A stretch of DNA of 64,000 nucleotides, taken from assembly GCA_949987565.1 (NCBI GenBank), contig OX465111.1, positions 5,799,921-5,863,920 of the forward strand, read 5' to 3'. Position 1 is the stretch's first letter. The number at the start of each line of letters is the position of its first letter. The notes beneath the pieces were generated by a model. The model saw only the letters and a list, made by a program, of their open reading frames with translations, was not told the origin of the DNA and did no database searches. Both the position numbers and the translations under genes were made by a program. Source of the stretch: Luidia sarsii (Eukaryota; Echinodermata; Asteroidea; Paxillosida; Luidiidae). Positions 28,101-41,376 of the stretch are shown piece by piece.

Positions 28101-31100
28101 ACACACCAACATGTCGCACACGCCATGAAGCTGGTTCTCGGCTGGTGGTTACGTGCACAGCCAAACCGCGCCCCGCCCCAGATAGTGTCCAGAGAACACA
28201 ACTAGCCTGTGATTACCAAGACTCGAAACCTCCGAAGAGAGCCAGTCATCGGATCATATTCTTCTATTCCCGGCATGTTTGAATAGAAAATAGTTTGCCG
28301 CTCTCGATTTCATCAAGGTTGGAGTTGGAGAATTGGAATTTTCCTGTCATGCATATAGGCCTACTCTATCTGCAAAAACAAATTTGGAAAACAAAATTAC
28401 CAAAATGTTTGTTTGCAACGTTGACTATAATAGTATCAACTTCTGCCTATCTTAAAATTTAGTTGGCCTGACGTTTCGATCCTAGCAGGACCTTTCTCAA
28501 AGGCAGAGTGACAAGGACAAAACAGATACATGTATCTGTTTTGTCCAGATGTATCTGTTTTGTCCTTGTCACTCTGTCTTTGAGAAAGGTCCTGCTAGGA
28601 TCGAAACGTAAGGCCCACTAAATTTTAAGATTTACATTTTGGTAATTTTAGTCAGTAAGCAGTTTGCCTATGGATTGAATCAGTCAAATTCATATTCATA
28701 CTTTCCAAGCCAATCATATAGTGTTGACCAGATGAGGCTGCACACCACTAGGTCTGCCCAAAGCTTCTGCTATGTCTAGCAGATTTGGAGTCATCATAGT
28801 AATACACTAAGCCCTACTATTTCAGTGGTATTACCTGTTTTAATTTCTTGCATCTTTTCAGGGTGATGTTCAACAATTCCTGATTGTACCCGAGGCGAAT
28901 GCAGCCACTGAACAGTGTCAGCATTACATGCGTAACTGTAACGAGGACATGCCTACCTTCATCAAGGCATTGGAGCCAGTAAGTATGAACCTATTAGGCC
29001 TAAGCCATCCCAAAACCAATCTTCAAGACAAAACAGAGAAGTTGATGGGAATGTGTGTAGGCGTTGCCAGCGACGTTGCCGTTAGCTGGAAACATAGCTG
29101 TTGATATCGTTGTTAAAAGTGTTAAGACTATACTGTTCTATAAGGGCAGGGGTGATGCTGTTCCGACGAACGTCCACCTTCCATCGTATAATTGTAGCAG
29201 TTTATTGGCAGAGCAGAGGTCATTTGCCTGGACCGGGATTCGAACCCCAGCTTCTGATGTAAGGCTCCAACGCTAAACAACCCGAGCTTTCCAGCCCTTA
29301 GATGGCAGCCTCCCCAAAATATTCAACTAGGCCTATCTTTGTTGGGGTGGGGGCGCCAGTCAGAATCACGGATCCGTCAAGTGCCGTATCTATATCAGCC
29401 GTCCAATATTGTCAAAGTACTAATTGGACGTTACTGGCTATTCGTTCTCCAGACTCCATCGGTGAATGGCGCGCAAGAGGCGCCCACTGTCGCCGACGTG
29501 GCCTACAGCGACTACGCTATGTCAGACGCCTCCTCCAGCTATGACGTCATCGTGGACAGCGTCTATGGTAGCCAGGTGGAGTCGATTGGAGCCGGCACCA
29601 ATACGGCCTCCAACTCGGTATGGTATTAGCCTCGTCACCCAAATGCTCTTAGGCCTCTTGTCAAAAAGATCATCGGTTGGGTATCGGATGATTTGACCCG
29701 TCCGATGTCGTTTCCACCGGATAGCCATCGTGTATTTCTCACCCCATGAGTCCAGAACAATCGGCTTTCTATCGGGGGAAATGTATCGGTCGGATGAATT
29801 CAACCGGCACTCGACCGATGATCTTTTTGACAAGTTTCAAACATCAGTCGTTGTCAAAATGTCGTACGGAAGTACCTCTGTGTGTATCCTTTATCCGTTA
29901 CAATTTAATCAACATAACTGTCACACTTCTTGCTCTTGTTTTTCTTGTCCATTTTCAGCGGGTAGTGAAGGGTGAAAAGGGACAACAAGGCGAAACCAGA
30001 GTTGTAAGTGCCGTTGTATTTTGTATCATTTTTTAGCTTTAACTTTCGGAAGTCTCTCTTTGTCTGCTGATGGTAATGATAGTACTCTCACCTTTAGAAA
30101 ATTACTAAAAACAAATTGCAAGTCATTCTTTTCGGGGACACACTGCAGCTTTTCTTATACCTTCTCTCCCTCTTCTTAACTTTGTCGTCGAATTCAGGAA
30201 TTTTTCCCGGGACCAGTCGGCCCAGCTGGACCAAGAGTAAGTACCACAATTGCTGTACCAGCTCCTTTAATCAAGCAATCGATTGATCGGTCAATCGATC
30301 GATCAATTAATCAATCCATCAATCAGCCAGAGTGATTGTGTTTGAAAATACCTGATCCAATACTCGTGTCATTTTTTGCCACTCGTGAACATCGGAGAAA
30401 AAAAGATGGGTCCAAGAAAACCAATTAACTCTAATCTAGTTGCAGACCAATGAGTTGTGCTCAATGATCGTATAAGTGAGTGAAGGATTTTTCCCTCTCA
30501 TTTTTGTTTCAGGGTTACACCGGCCCGCGTGGATTCGATGGCGAGAGAGGACCTACGGGACCCAAAGGAGACAAGGTAAAGCCAGAGGCCCGCTCCTCCT
30601 CCCACTGTGTCAGCCAATTGCATCCGATGCATCAAAATCACAAAGCTTTCACGTATATCTTGTATAAAGTCGACAAACGATGCAAGACCTATATACCGTA
30701 ATGCCGACACGCCTCACACAGCGCTGCCGTGTTGGTTGAAAGCCACAATTTGGGTTACCATCTTCAGACTGACTGTATTTTTTCCCTTATACTCACGGGG
30801 ATTTCTGGCGCTAGCTTCATGGCTAATTGGTTGCATAATATGATATCATTAACTCCATTCTGACTCCTAGAAGCTTTCCTGACATCAACTTTTTAAGCTC
30901 GTTCCTGTTACATTGCCATGTCTGTAAATGAAGGGTTTCATACATGTCCAATGCCTTACTATACTCTGTTTTTGACTTTGAACTTTCTATTGCCTATCCT
31001 TCATGTAAAGTGGAGCATCTATTATACTATACCTATCCTTGGTCGTGTACCCTTTTGGGGGGTTTGTGTCTGGCGTGTACTAACCCTTTCTTTATGCCCG

Positions 31101-34100
31101 ATGAATGGTGTAGGGGGAGCCTGGCCATGATGGTCGCAATGGTGCGAACGGTCTACGCGGGCCCCCTGGCGCCAGCGCTCTGGTTCCTGTGAGTATATAC
31201 ACATCTCATCATTCCTTCTTAATCTTCCCTTGATACTCCTTCATGTCAGTCTCTATCATACCATTTACCCCTTTTTTTCCTTCTTTCTGTCGCCCAAAAT
31301 CCCATAGACAAAGCACAGGGCTTTTGTCGGCGGCACTTTGGCCATTGAACGCACTTGGATTTTTTTTTCATATTTTGGCAAATGCATAGAGCCCTTGTTT
31401 CTTCAGATCTTGTACACAAATTATTATTTGTTTCTGTTGAACTCGGTTAATCTCATTTATTTGTTGCATCCATTGTCTTTATCACTTACGGGGGTACTGC
31501 TTATTCGTTTAGTTTATTCAACTTCTTTTTGCATTCAACTTCTAATATTTTTTTTAACACAGTGATGGTTTCATATCAACTTTTTTGTTTAAAAATAATT
31601 TTGGATGAAGTATATTTAAATTATCATTTCTAATGTTGGTTTTGTTTTCAAATATCCGTTTTATATAGTAGTTTATATTCATTTTATTTATGCACAACTT
31701 GGTGTGGATTGGAAGGTCTTTGGCCGCAGCGAGGTGTATCGCCTTTGTCTCTCTTTTGCCCATCTTGTATTTTGTCGGTTTGTTGTCTCCTATCTGTACA
31801 GAAGAAATTGGCTTTCCACTGTTCCCAATACAATAACATCAGATTAAGAATATCTTAAATTAAATAATAATATAGCTGCCAGTTGCTGAAACAAACGATA
31901 ATGTTACCACCAAATGATAGTTACATTATTAATTGTTGTTATAGTAATTGTATCTGATGTCAATGAAGTGGCATAAATAAACAAAACGACCTCCCTCCAG
32001 GGCAGTCACACTCCATGTCCCTCTAAGATCGACACGCCAGGCCCTCTAGATATTATCAATTTGCAATGCGGGTCCTTTTATTCAGTGAGAACACTACCAA
32101 AAACCATTGCGTGTGACTAATATTTTGAAAGGTGATTTATCTTACTCTATCAAGAGGAAGATTGACTACCTGATATCTATTAAGTGTAAACGTTTAAATA
32201 CACTTTACCGCACAAGAACACCGTGTAAATTTCCCACGATATCCCCAGAAGACATCGTCCGTCAATGTCAATAAAAAAAAATTTCTCCAAAATGCTCAAA
32301 TTAACTGGGAGCTCTTCTTAGAGTACAGTCTCATTGATCATTCGGTTTCCTGTCTTCCTTGGCAGCAACAAATGATGGCGATGATTGCCGAGTCGGTCTC
32401 TGACGGCGTGAAAGGGCCCGGGGCCCAGGCCAACCTTGCTGCCATCAGATCGGTCCTGGAAGAGCAGAGGGTAAGCTCAGGACTGACCCCTTTGGGGCGA
32501 GCAAGACCTGCCACTCCCCTCAGTCGATCGCCTGCGCGGATCAAGGATCTGCATGCGACCTGGTTCTAAGCAAGAGTGCAACCGAACTTTGTACACGACG
32601 AGTTGCCTTGGTGCTCCGATATGATATGCACGTTTTATAGATGAGTTTGGCGTCGAGAAGAATGCGATTCAATTGGCGATTTGCCCTACCCCACGTAATC
32701 AGCCTGCACTCGGTGTTTTAACTCCCCGATTGCCTGCTGAACAAAATACATGCATCTCGGGCGGGTTTCGAACACGCGACTCCTGCTTTTAGATCTAGTG
32801 CAGACGTCTAACCCACTGGAAACCAGGAATTGGTCGAGGTCGTGTAGCGGATTCGAATCCGTACAGCGGCTGGTACCACGTTGTATCATAGATATTTACT
32901 CTGCAGGCAATCGGGCAAAGCACTGAGCACTCCGCGCTTGTTACATCGAGTAGGGCAAACTCTCATTGAATATCCACGCTTGGCCATGCTATGGCATGCC
33001 CCAGTGCTCGCGCAGCTTGGCAAGCGTCTGTAGATGCTTCACCGATTGCCGGGACGCGGAATGAGCACGCAAAGTGTCCGAAACGTTGAGTTGAATGGTG
33101 TCCACCGATCAATAACACCTACAGACTGACAATCGGTACTCTGCTTACTCCTACTTTGTTTCAGTTCGCGATGAGAGGAGAGCGAGGTCCAGGGGGCATC
33201 CAGGGCAGGCCGGGAGATGACGTAAGAAAACCTGCTATACCAAACCATACAACATCAGTACACCCATATCACTGCCCCTTTAATGTTTAACATCTCCACT
33301 TCACGCCGTAGATGTTTCCATTTCCTGTCATGCCATCTTTTCCTATGCAAAGGACACATACTGAATGTAAAACAAAATAATGACAATAAAATAACTTCCC
33401 CTATACCTTCGAGTAGTGACGCACGAATCGGTTATAACCTTCATATCACCATGTCATGTCGATAAGGGTCGGGTGGCACATTTTGATGACACTTACCCCC
33501 CCCCTCGAATTCGCCTCTGCTAGCCTGAATATTACTTTTTAAAAGTTCAAAAAGGGTCAACAGAGTCAATTAATTAATCATTCAGTCCCCCATTCAGTCA
33601 ACCATTCGTCAACCAGTAAAAGTCAGTCAGTGCGTCAGTCAGACACTCAGCTCCTCGATCCTTCGTTTTCTCAGTTACTCAGTCGCTCATACTCAACCAA
33701 TCAGTCACCCAACCAATCAGTCACTCAACCAATCAGCCACTCAACCAATCAGTCTCTCAACCAATCAGTCACTCAACCAATCAGTCACTCAACCAATCAA
33801 TCTCTCAACCAATCAGTCACTCAACCAATCAGTCACTCAACCAATCAGCCACTCAACCAATCAGCCACTCAACCAATCAGTCACTAAACCAATCAGTCAC
33901 TCAGTCAATCAGTTACACAATAAGATACTGGTATACCTAGCCACTGAAACACCCAGTTACTCAGTCACTCAGTCACGTAGTCACTCAGTAAACCCAGCCA
34001 CTTGGTCACGCAGAAATCTAGTCACCTATAGTCACTGCAGAAACACAGCCGCTCAGTCAGCCAACTCTGTCACGCAGTCAGCCAATCAATCAACCAACCA

Positions 34101-37100
34101 ACCAGCTACAGATATAAGAACCACGAGTCTCTTCCCAACCTGCCTTTACCATCCAGGGTGAACCAGGTATCGAGGGCCCCAAGGGTGACCCGGGCTCTCC
34201 CGGTGACACGGGACCGCGTGGTCCCCATGGACTTGCCGGTGACCGTGGTCGAGACGGCAAAAGGGTAAGTGCACTTCTTTGGCCGTTTGGTCCCCCCAAC
34301 ATGTGTTAGGTTTAAGCAAACTGACTCTACCAAATGGCATATATAGCCATAGGCCCAAGGTAGATATGTGTAAAGCGGAAGGTTTGCGTTGACTTCATGT
34401 AACACATCTCTTTCGAGACGGTGGATGTGTGGCTCTGAAAAAGAGCCGGTAGCTCAACGTCTCGGGCAGTGTGTACCCTGCTGCTGAGTTACCGGCTCTT
34501 TTTTCAGACCATGGTGTCACCGAAAACATTCCACTTGGTACCTCCACCAAACCTTCAATTGATCTTACCACTCTTCTGCATGTGTACTGGTTTACTATTC
34601 GAATCATGCTCTGAAAACTCTTAAACATGTAAAGGGTCGGAGGCTCAGAAAGGTTTGAGAAAGGGCCTGCTCAGATGTAGATGTAGACCTCGGGCCCCTC
34701 TGAATATTTGGTAGTAGTATCGTTGTGTCCATTGAAGTCAGTGGAGCTCCTAAGCATTTTGTGTATGACTCTGGTCGTGCTCTTTCCTCGACAGGGACGT
34801 TATGGAAAGGACGGACCGCGTGGAGTGCCTGGAACGCAGGGAATAAAGGTATACCCCTTTGGGAGAACAGTCTCCTGTTGAACTTGAATTCACTGATTCT
34901 GCACCCACAATTTAAACTGTGTTCCTGCTCATCAGTCACCGAGAAAAACGATTAAAGCTACACCGTTAAAACAATTCTCTGCCTTGGTCAAGACGCTCGT
35001 CCCATCTGCCAGCCAAAATCGGTTGCAGACTTCCAATTCATCTGATAAAACAAAACCGAGTGTTTAAAAAAGAATAAAAATAAAAAAATCCGAAATTATT
35101 GTTGGCCCATTATGTGTTTACAGTGTCAATCCATTATTGTTATAAAAGATTGATCGCATAGTCAGTACCTGTCCATGCGCTAGTCCGTGAGGTCATTCTA
35201 CCAGGGTAATGATATCTGTCTCGTTGCTTTGCAGGGTGACCGTGGCTACGACGGTCTACCAGGACTCCCAGGTATCAAGGGGACACGGGTAAGACACCGC
35301 CCTATATCAAATCGACCCACAACAGCTTCATGTCTTTTGTATGTTATACCGTCTTGTGCACATGATACCAGACAGGACAATGTACCGATGTTATATGAAG
35401 AGTCTTCCCTGTATTCGATTTTTCAGGGCAGGCCAGGGTTCAAAGGTCAGCGAGGTCCGTATGGTGAGAAGGGAGAAGTGGTGAGTATCAGTCCAGCCAG
35501 AAAGAAATTCTCGTAAAAAGAAATGTTAATGAGACAAGTCATAGGCATACATGTAGTAATTTTTGTCCAAAACAGCCACCTCCATCAAGAAAGACGTATT
35601 CGTGCTAGCTAACTCCACACCATACACACCATACATCAGCTTGCAACATAGCGGGACCTCGCATGCACACATACTCGGATACGGTGATCATGCTTTCTCT
35701 ACCTGTGCACCTGTGCACCTGTGTCACGGAATAGTCTAACCGACTCTTTCAAAGCACTCCTTAAACACGTATCACATCTTCGGTCAGTCTAAATGCCTTA
35801 CTGCTCCCCTGTCTATGACTTTCAGAGCTTAGAAAGTTGTTATTTAAAACTGTATATGAATGCTATCGATTATCTGTATTCTTAATGGCTATTTTAAATC
35901 AAATCCTTCATTCCATAACGTATCTCAGGGTGATGACGGCGAGCAAGGGGAGTACGGTGTGACTGGGTCACCAGGTTTTAAAGGAACGTCAGGACCACGT
36001 GGTATGCCCGGACCAATGGGAATGCCGGTAAATAAATGCCATAAATAAATAAATACTCTATTCCATATTGATTGCAAAATCATGAATATTCAAATTTGAA
36101 TTTTCAGGAGTAAAGTCGTTGGACGATATATCTCATAAATTTGTTGTACAATTTGATAATGATTACTAATACCAAGAGCAATGAGGAAGGTCAAGACAAA
36201 TAGGGTCCTAATTTGAAAAATGTAATCTACCGATATTATACAATATAGTGTACAATGATTATATCCTACGATGTGATATCTTACAATATAATATCATACG
36301 ATACAATGCTATAGGCCTATGATATGTAATACAATATACTATCATATGATATACTATTTGATACTGTGAAATTCTAAGACAATATCATATCATAATTATG
36401 AGACGAATGCGTTAGGCTGGTTTGTTGTTTTTTCCCCATCTAATGAACATGTCACGGCAGCATTACATATGTGACCCGGCACAGCAACATGAGGAATATC
36501 CCACCAAAACACTTTTCGAGTAAACAAGGCCTAAATTCAAAGTATCTTCTCAATTCGATTAATTTTTTTTTCTTTTTTTTTTCGGAAAGCTAATGTATTG
36601 GAGGAAATTTTGATATCATTTGAAAGCTAATGGTACACTCTTTCACATCATTAGAAAATCTCGAAAATCTCAAAAGTGGGGGTTATTCCTCATTATGATG
36701 TGCCGGCTCACATATTCCTGCAGTAGGTTCCATCGACAATAGACAGAATGCATGCATTACCGGCTGCCCCGTCATTCCCTCACGCGTGCACCTGTCACAT
36801 GTCTTCTGTGGTGGTTTTGTTTTGAACAGGGTCCCATAGGAGAGCCCGGCCCCTTCGGGCCTAAGGGAGCCATGGGCATGGCAGGTATGCCAGGTAACTC
36901 CGGAATGCCCGGCAAACAGGGGCCACCTGTAAGTACCCACCAGTCACCTGCATCTTTTCACTAACAATCTTAAGTTAAACCAAAATAAAAACAAAAAAAT
37001 AGAAAATAGCACTAGCAGCTGGTGTGGTAGGTCGCCATATTAGGATGATCACGTTCAGTGAGTGGTGGACATGGCAGACCTGTCACACTTACAGCCGTTG

Positions 37101-40100
37101 ATGACTTGACCATGAGTCTGTATTTTACCACGCGGACATCACTCGCCATAAAAAACTGTGCCAAAGTGGATTGCTGGTATATTAGGCCTCTTGTGAAAAA
37201 GATCATCGGTTGGGTATCGGATGATTTGACCCGTCCGATGTCGTTTCTACCAGATAGCCATCGTGTATTTCTCACCCCAAGAGTCCAGAACAATTGGCTT
37301 TCTATCGGGGGAAAATGTATCGGTCGGATGAATTCAACCGGCACTCGACCGATGATCTTTTTGACAAGAGGCCTTACATAAAAACACAGAAGTCAATTCG
37401 TCAGCGATTTTAGTTTACACGCTAGAGTGCGAAGAGAATACAGAGATCGCACATGCTCGCCGCATTTATGGCGAGCTTGTGCTCATTTTAGTGTGGAGGA
37501 TAATGCCCTATGCGTCAGGTAGGGCACACGTCAGGTATGGCAACTCACAGAGATTACACACTGGGCTAGGTAACTCGTGAAAAGGTCCAGTCATGCATTG
37601 TACATTGGGGGTTTTTGCTTTCTTCAGAACTCTGATGTTTGACCTTCTGGTTGAGATAATGATTACTTTTGTCATTGGTTTTTAATTCCCCCGATAGGGC
37701 TCGATGGGACCCCAAGGTAGCATGGGTGGACCAGGCATCCAGGGGCCGGTCGGCAAGCCGGGAGTGGCCGGCGTACCGGGAGCCGACGGACCCCCCGTGA
37801 GTAGGAACACCTTGGCGGCCATAATTGAATTATTTGGCAAAATATGTGACCTGACTTCAGTCCGGGGAAAGGGCAGTGGCAGGCGAATGCTGCAGTGCGG
37901 ACTCGGGCGTGTGGCATTACGCGCCGGGTAGAAATATCAGATGGAGCGTCGTCGTCAGAATATTCCAGGCCTTATTGAACTTCCCCTCACCGGTTGAATT
38001 TCCCAGTATGAATACATTTCGGTCAGGCAAGATGTCAACACTGTTATTGATGTTATTGATGTGACTCGGTGTAAAGAGAGCCGCTTTAGTCTAAGCAGTG
38101 GATTATAACAACTTAAGGAAACTTAATTTGGTACATTTAAGTGTACCTCGAAATGCATTGTTTGCAAGACACGTGTCAAGGAAATAGACTCTTTCAATGG
38201 ACATTCTTCTGGAACTACCCACACGACCTATGGCTGTATCACGTGCACTACCTCCAACATCATATACCTCATCTCTTGTAAAGTTTGTAATATTCAGTAT
38301 GTTGGCGAGACCAAAAACACCCTCAAAAAACGGATCTATGGCCATAGGTCTACTATCAAAACCGGTAAAATGGACACCCCTGTTGGGTATCACTTCAATC
38401 TCCCTGATCATTCGATATCAGATATGAGTGTACTGGGCATAGAATCACTTGGTCACCGTAGTAATGCTGTCCGGCTTAGCCGTGAGAAAATGTGGATGAA
38501 GCGTCTTCGGACTATTCAACCACATGGTCTCAACATCTAGGAGGGTAATGACTAACACCATGCAGCTTTCTGATAATCCTTCTTTTGTGTTCAGTCCTTC
38601 ACACTTCTCTCTTTGATCTTCCCCCCTCTTCTCACTAATCCCTACCATACTCCTTGCCCTTCTCTTTGATCTTTCCCCCTCTTCTCACTAATCCCTACCC
38701 TACTCCTTGCCCTTCCCTTTGATCTCTCCCTACCAGCTTCACTCTTTGTCCTTAGTTTCTCATCCGTGTCCTATTCACTCTCTCCCCCCTTCCTTCGTGT
38801 ACGTGTATCTGTTTTGTCCTTGTCACTCTGCCTTTGAGAAAGGTCCTGCTAGGATCGAAACGTCAGGCCCACTAAATTTCAAACTTTAAGGAAACTATTT
38901 AAAGAATAACAGGTTGGAAAGAGTGCATAACCTTTTTACTTAGCAACAGCTAGCACTCCATCATATGCAATGGAGGGGACACAAACCAAGTGCATGGCCA
39001 AGCTGGCTAAAGATAGGTCACTATTTAGCACTTCTCCTTCAAGAAGTAGCGTGGCAGGAGTCTGAAAAGAGACGGTATAACTGAGTTACCGGCTCTTTTC
39101 AGAGCCGCGCTTCTTCTTGAATGAGAAGTGCTACATGTTGTCACCGCTTCGTATTTCCACCATGCAAACCTCGAAGTCTCATCTAAAGATGAGTCCAAGG
39201 AACAAAAGTCGGGCGGGGCATCAAAACCGGCAGTGAGTCAGAAAGCCCAAGGTCCCTGCCTAGTCCCTGCTCAGTGCAGTTGTCTTCGTTCAGCAGCCCC
39301 CTTTTCCAATCTGCTCCCGTATATGCTCAGCAGAGGAACAGCTGGAGAAGAGACTAGCGTTCTCTAAAACCAATGTAGGCCTTTTACTCAGTGATTCATG
39401 ATGTGATTGAAACAGGGTCGTTCCAAACCTTGTCGATTTTTGATACACTCATGTATCTCTATCTGTCTTTTTAACTTTTACATTGCTCTAAGGTCTCTTG
39501 TCCAAAAGATCATCGGTTGAATGCCGGTTGAATTCATCCGACCGATAAAATTTCCCCCGGTAGAAAGCCGATTGTACTGGACTCTGGGGTGAAAAATTCA
39601 CGATGACTATCCGGTGAAACGACATCGGACGGGTCAAATCATCTGATACCCAACCGATGATCTTTTTGACAAGAGACCTAAATTATTTACATTAGTACCG
39701 GGTTTTCACTTTTGATCACGAGGTTTCAAATTGTCCTTTCCGTAGGGCTTCCCAGGACAAGATGGGCCCGTTGGCCTAAAGGGAGAAGTTGTAAGTAAAC
39801 TTTTTAATTTTCAGACATTCCTATTGATAAAATTCTATTTTGGGACAAAATGATTACCCAGGATTGAAAACACTAGTCATCGATGAACTCGGATATCGTT
39901 GCCATTGAAAGAAGACGAAAAATGCTGTATTTCCGTTATGGTATCCAGTAACAAAACAAACGTGTTATGTAATAGAAATGACCAGGGTACTTTTCCTGCA
40001 TCGAAAGAAAAAAAAGTGAATATAATTACGTATGAGTTCAACAAATAAAGGAAAGTCTGTATAGAAAACAAATGGGATTTAGAACGAATTGAAAAATGGC

Positions 40101-41345
40101 AAGAAAACTTTGACAGGACCGGGAATTGAACCAGAGACTCTTACTATCTGAGCTATCCAGTCCTTAGATGCTGGCCTTCTCAAATGTGACCCAGCACAGC
40201 ATCATGAAGAATAACCCCCACTTGTGAGATTTTGAGATTTTCTAATGATGTGAAATGGTATACCATTAGCTTTCAAATGATATCAAAATTATTTCCGTGT
40301 GAACTTTGTTGTAAATAGTACAAGGGGACTTCGCTCGTTCATTTGGTACCAGACACAATATAGCAGCGCCATTCCATCTCCTCGAAAGCGGCCATTCAAA
40401 AAGCAGGATCTTTTTTCAACATTTAGAGACGGATTTCGGAAAAATCCTTTAGACATAATATCCTCCAATGCATTAACTTTCCGAAAATCCAGTGTTTTGG
40501 TGGGATATTCCTCATGTCGCTGTGCCGGGTCACAAATAGTCAACTAGTCTTTGCTGAGGATGGGGGCGCTAGCCAGAAGCATTCAACCGTTAACTACCGT
40601 ATATCTCCACGGATAATTGTGCATGATTAGCCGCAGTGGTAAGGCGCTGCTCTGAAAAAAAAAATCAAAAATCAAACGAGAACGGACTAGCCTTCCTCCT
40701 TCTACTTGTTATCCCTTTTATTCTAACCCCGTGGGAATATATTTGAATTTGATAGGGCCCGATGGGACCCCAAGGTCTCCAGGGATACGCGGGACCACGT
40801 GGCATCAAAGGAATTGATGGATTCCGAGGCGTGCCTGGCTCCAAGGGATCGTCGGTAAGTCTCATCGGGAAAGAAAGAAAAAGTCTCTCCCAAATAATTT
40901 AAAAAAAACAGTGATGAACATTCAGTCGAAACTTTCTATACAGTGAGTGATCACTATGCTGAGAGCCATTGTACAAAGAGATACAGTTTCGTAAGATGTA
41001 TGCATGGTTATCCCATTTGAGTTCTTACCTTACGTGGCAGTGCGTGCTGTTTCTCCTCATTGTCTTATTTTGGGGTTTTTTGGTTTTTTGAAATCTCGAG
41101 TGACATTAAGAAGAAATCCTGGTGGTTATTTGCCCAATCATCTGTTTTTGCTACATTCAAAAGAAGTTGCCGAAGAGGGACACGGGTCGGGATGACACTG
41201 ATGAACGAACACCTACTTTGCCTGGGCAGGGTAGTGTGGGAAAAGTGCATTATATGTAGCCCGATCAGGCATTGATTGGATGCTCCTGGAATGAGTATAG
41301 TAGCGGTATAGCTTTTCCTCTTGTATCGTGCATAATTCTCCCCCA

Positions 41346-41376
<31 letters not shown>

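Larger units (their letters stand above)
26135..28861 (+). other. Intron 4 (2.7 kb)
   Basis: Contains a minus-strand 3' tail of a Penelope-like element (26853-27215) and a head-to-head pair of its terminal motif (28441-28676). No further exon of the TSPN or variable region is visible between exons 4 and 5. Confidence 0.6.
28979..34156 (+). other. Introns 5-12 between exons 5 and 13
   Basis: Intron 5 holds a minus-strand SINE and intron 6 a Harbinger-type MITE. Introns 7, 8 and 9 (194, 276 and 538 bp) show nothing. Intron 10 (31189-32365) is AT-rich without a recognisable element. Intron 11 has a tRNA-like minus-strand sequence, and intron 12 the 16-bp CCAAT array. Confidence 0.55.

Noticed and set aside
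27803..28201. 132-codon minus-strand frame in intron 4
   Set aside because: No domain or splice context; most likely chance.
34090..34405. Collagen-like minus-strand frame ([14 protein letters not shown])
   Set aside because: Antisense of exon 13: Gly-X-Y codons rich in G and C give a pseudo-collagen on the other strand. Similar shadows occur opposite exons 37 and 44.
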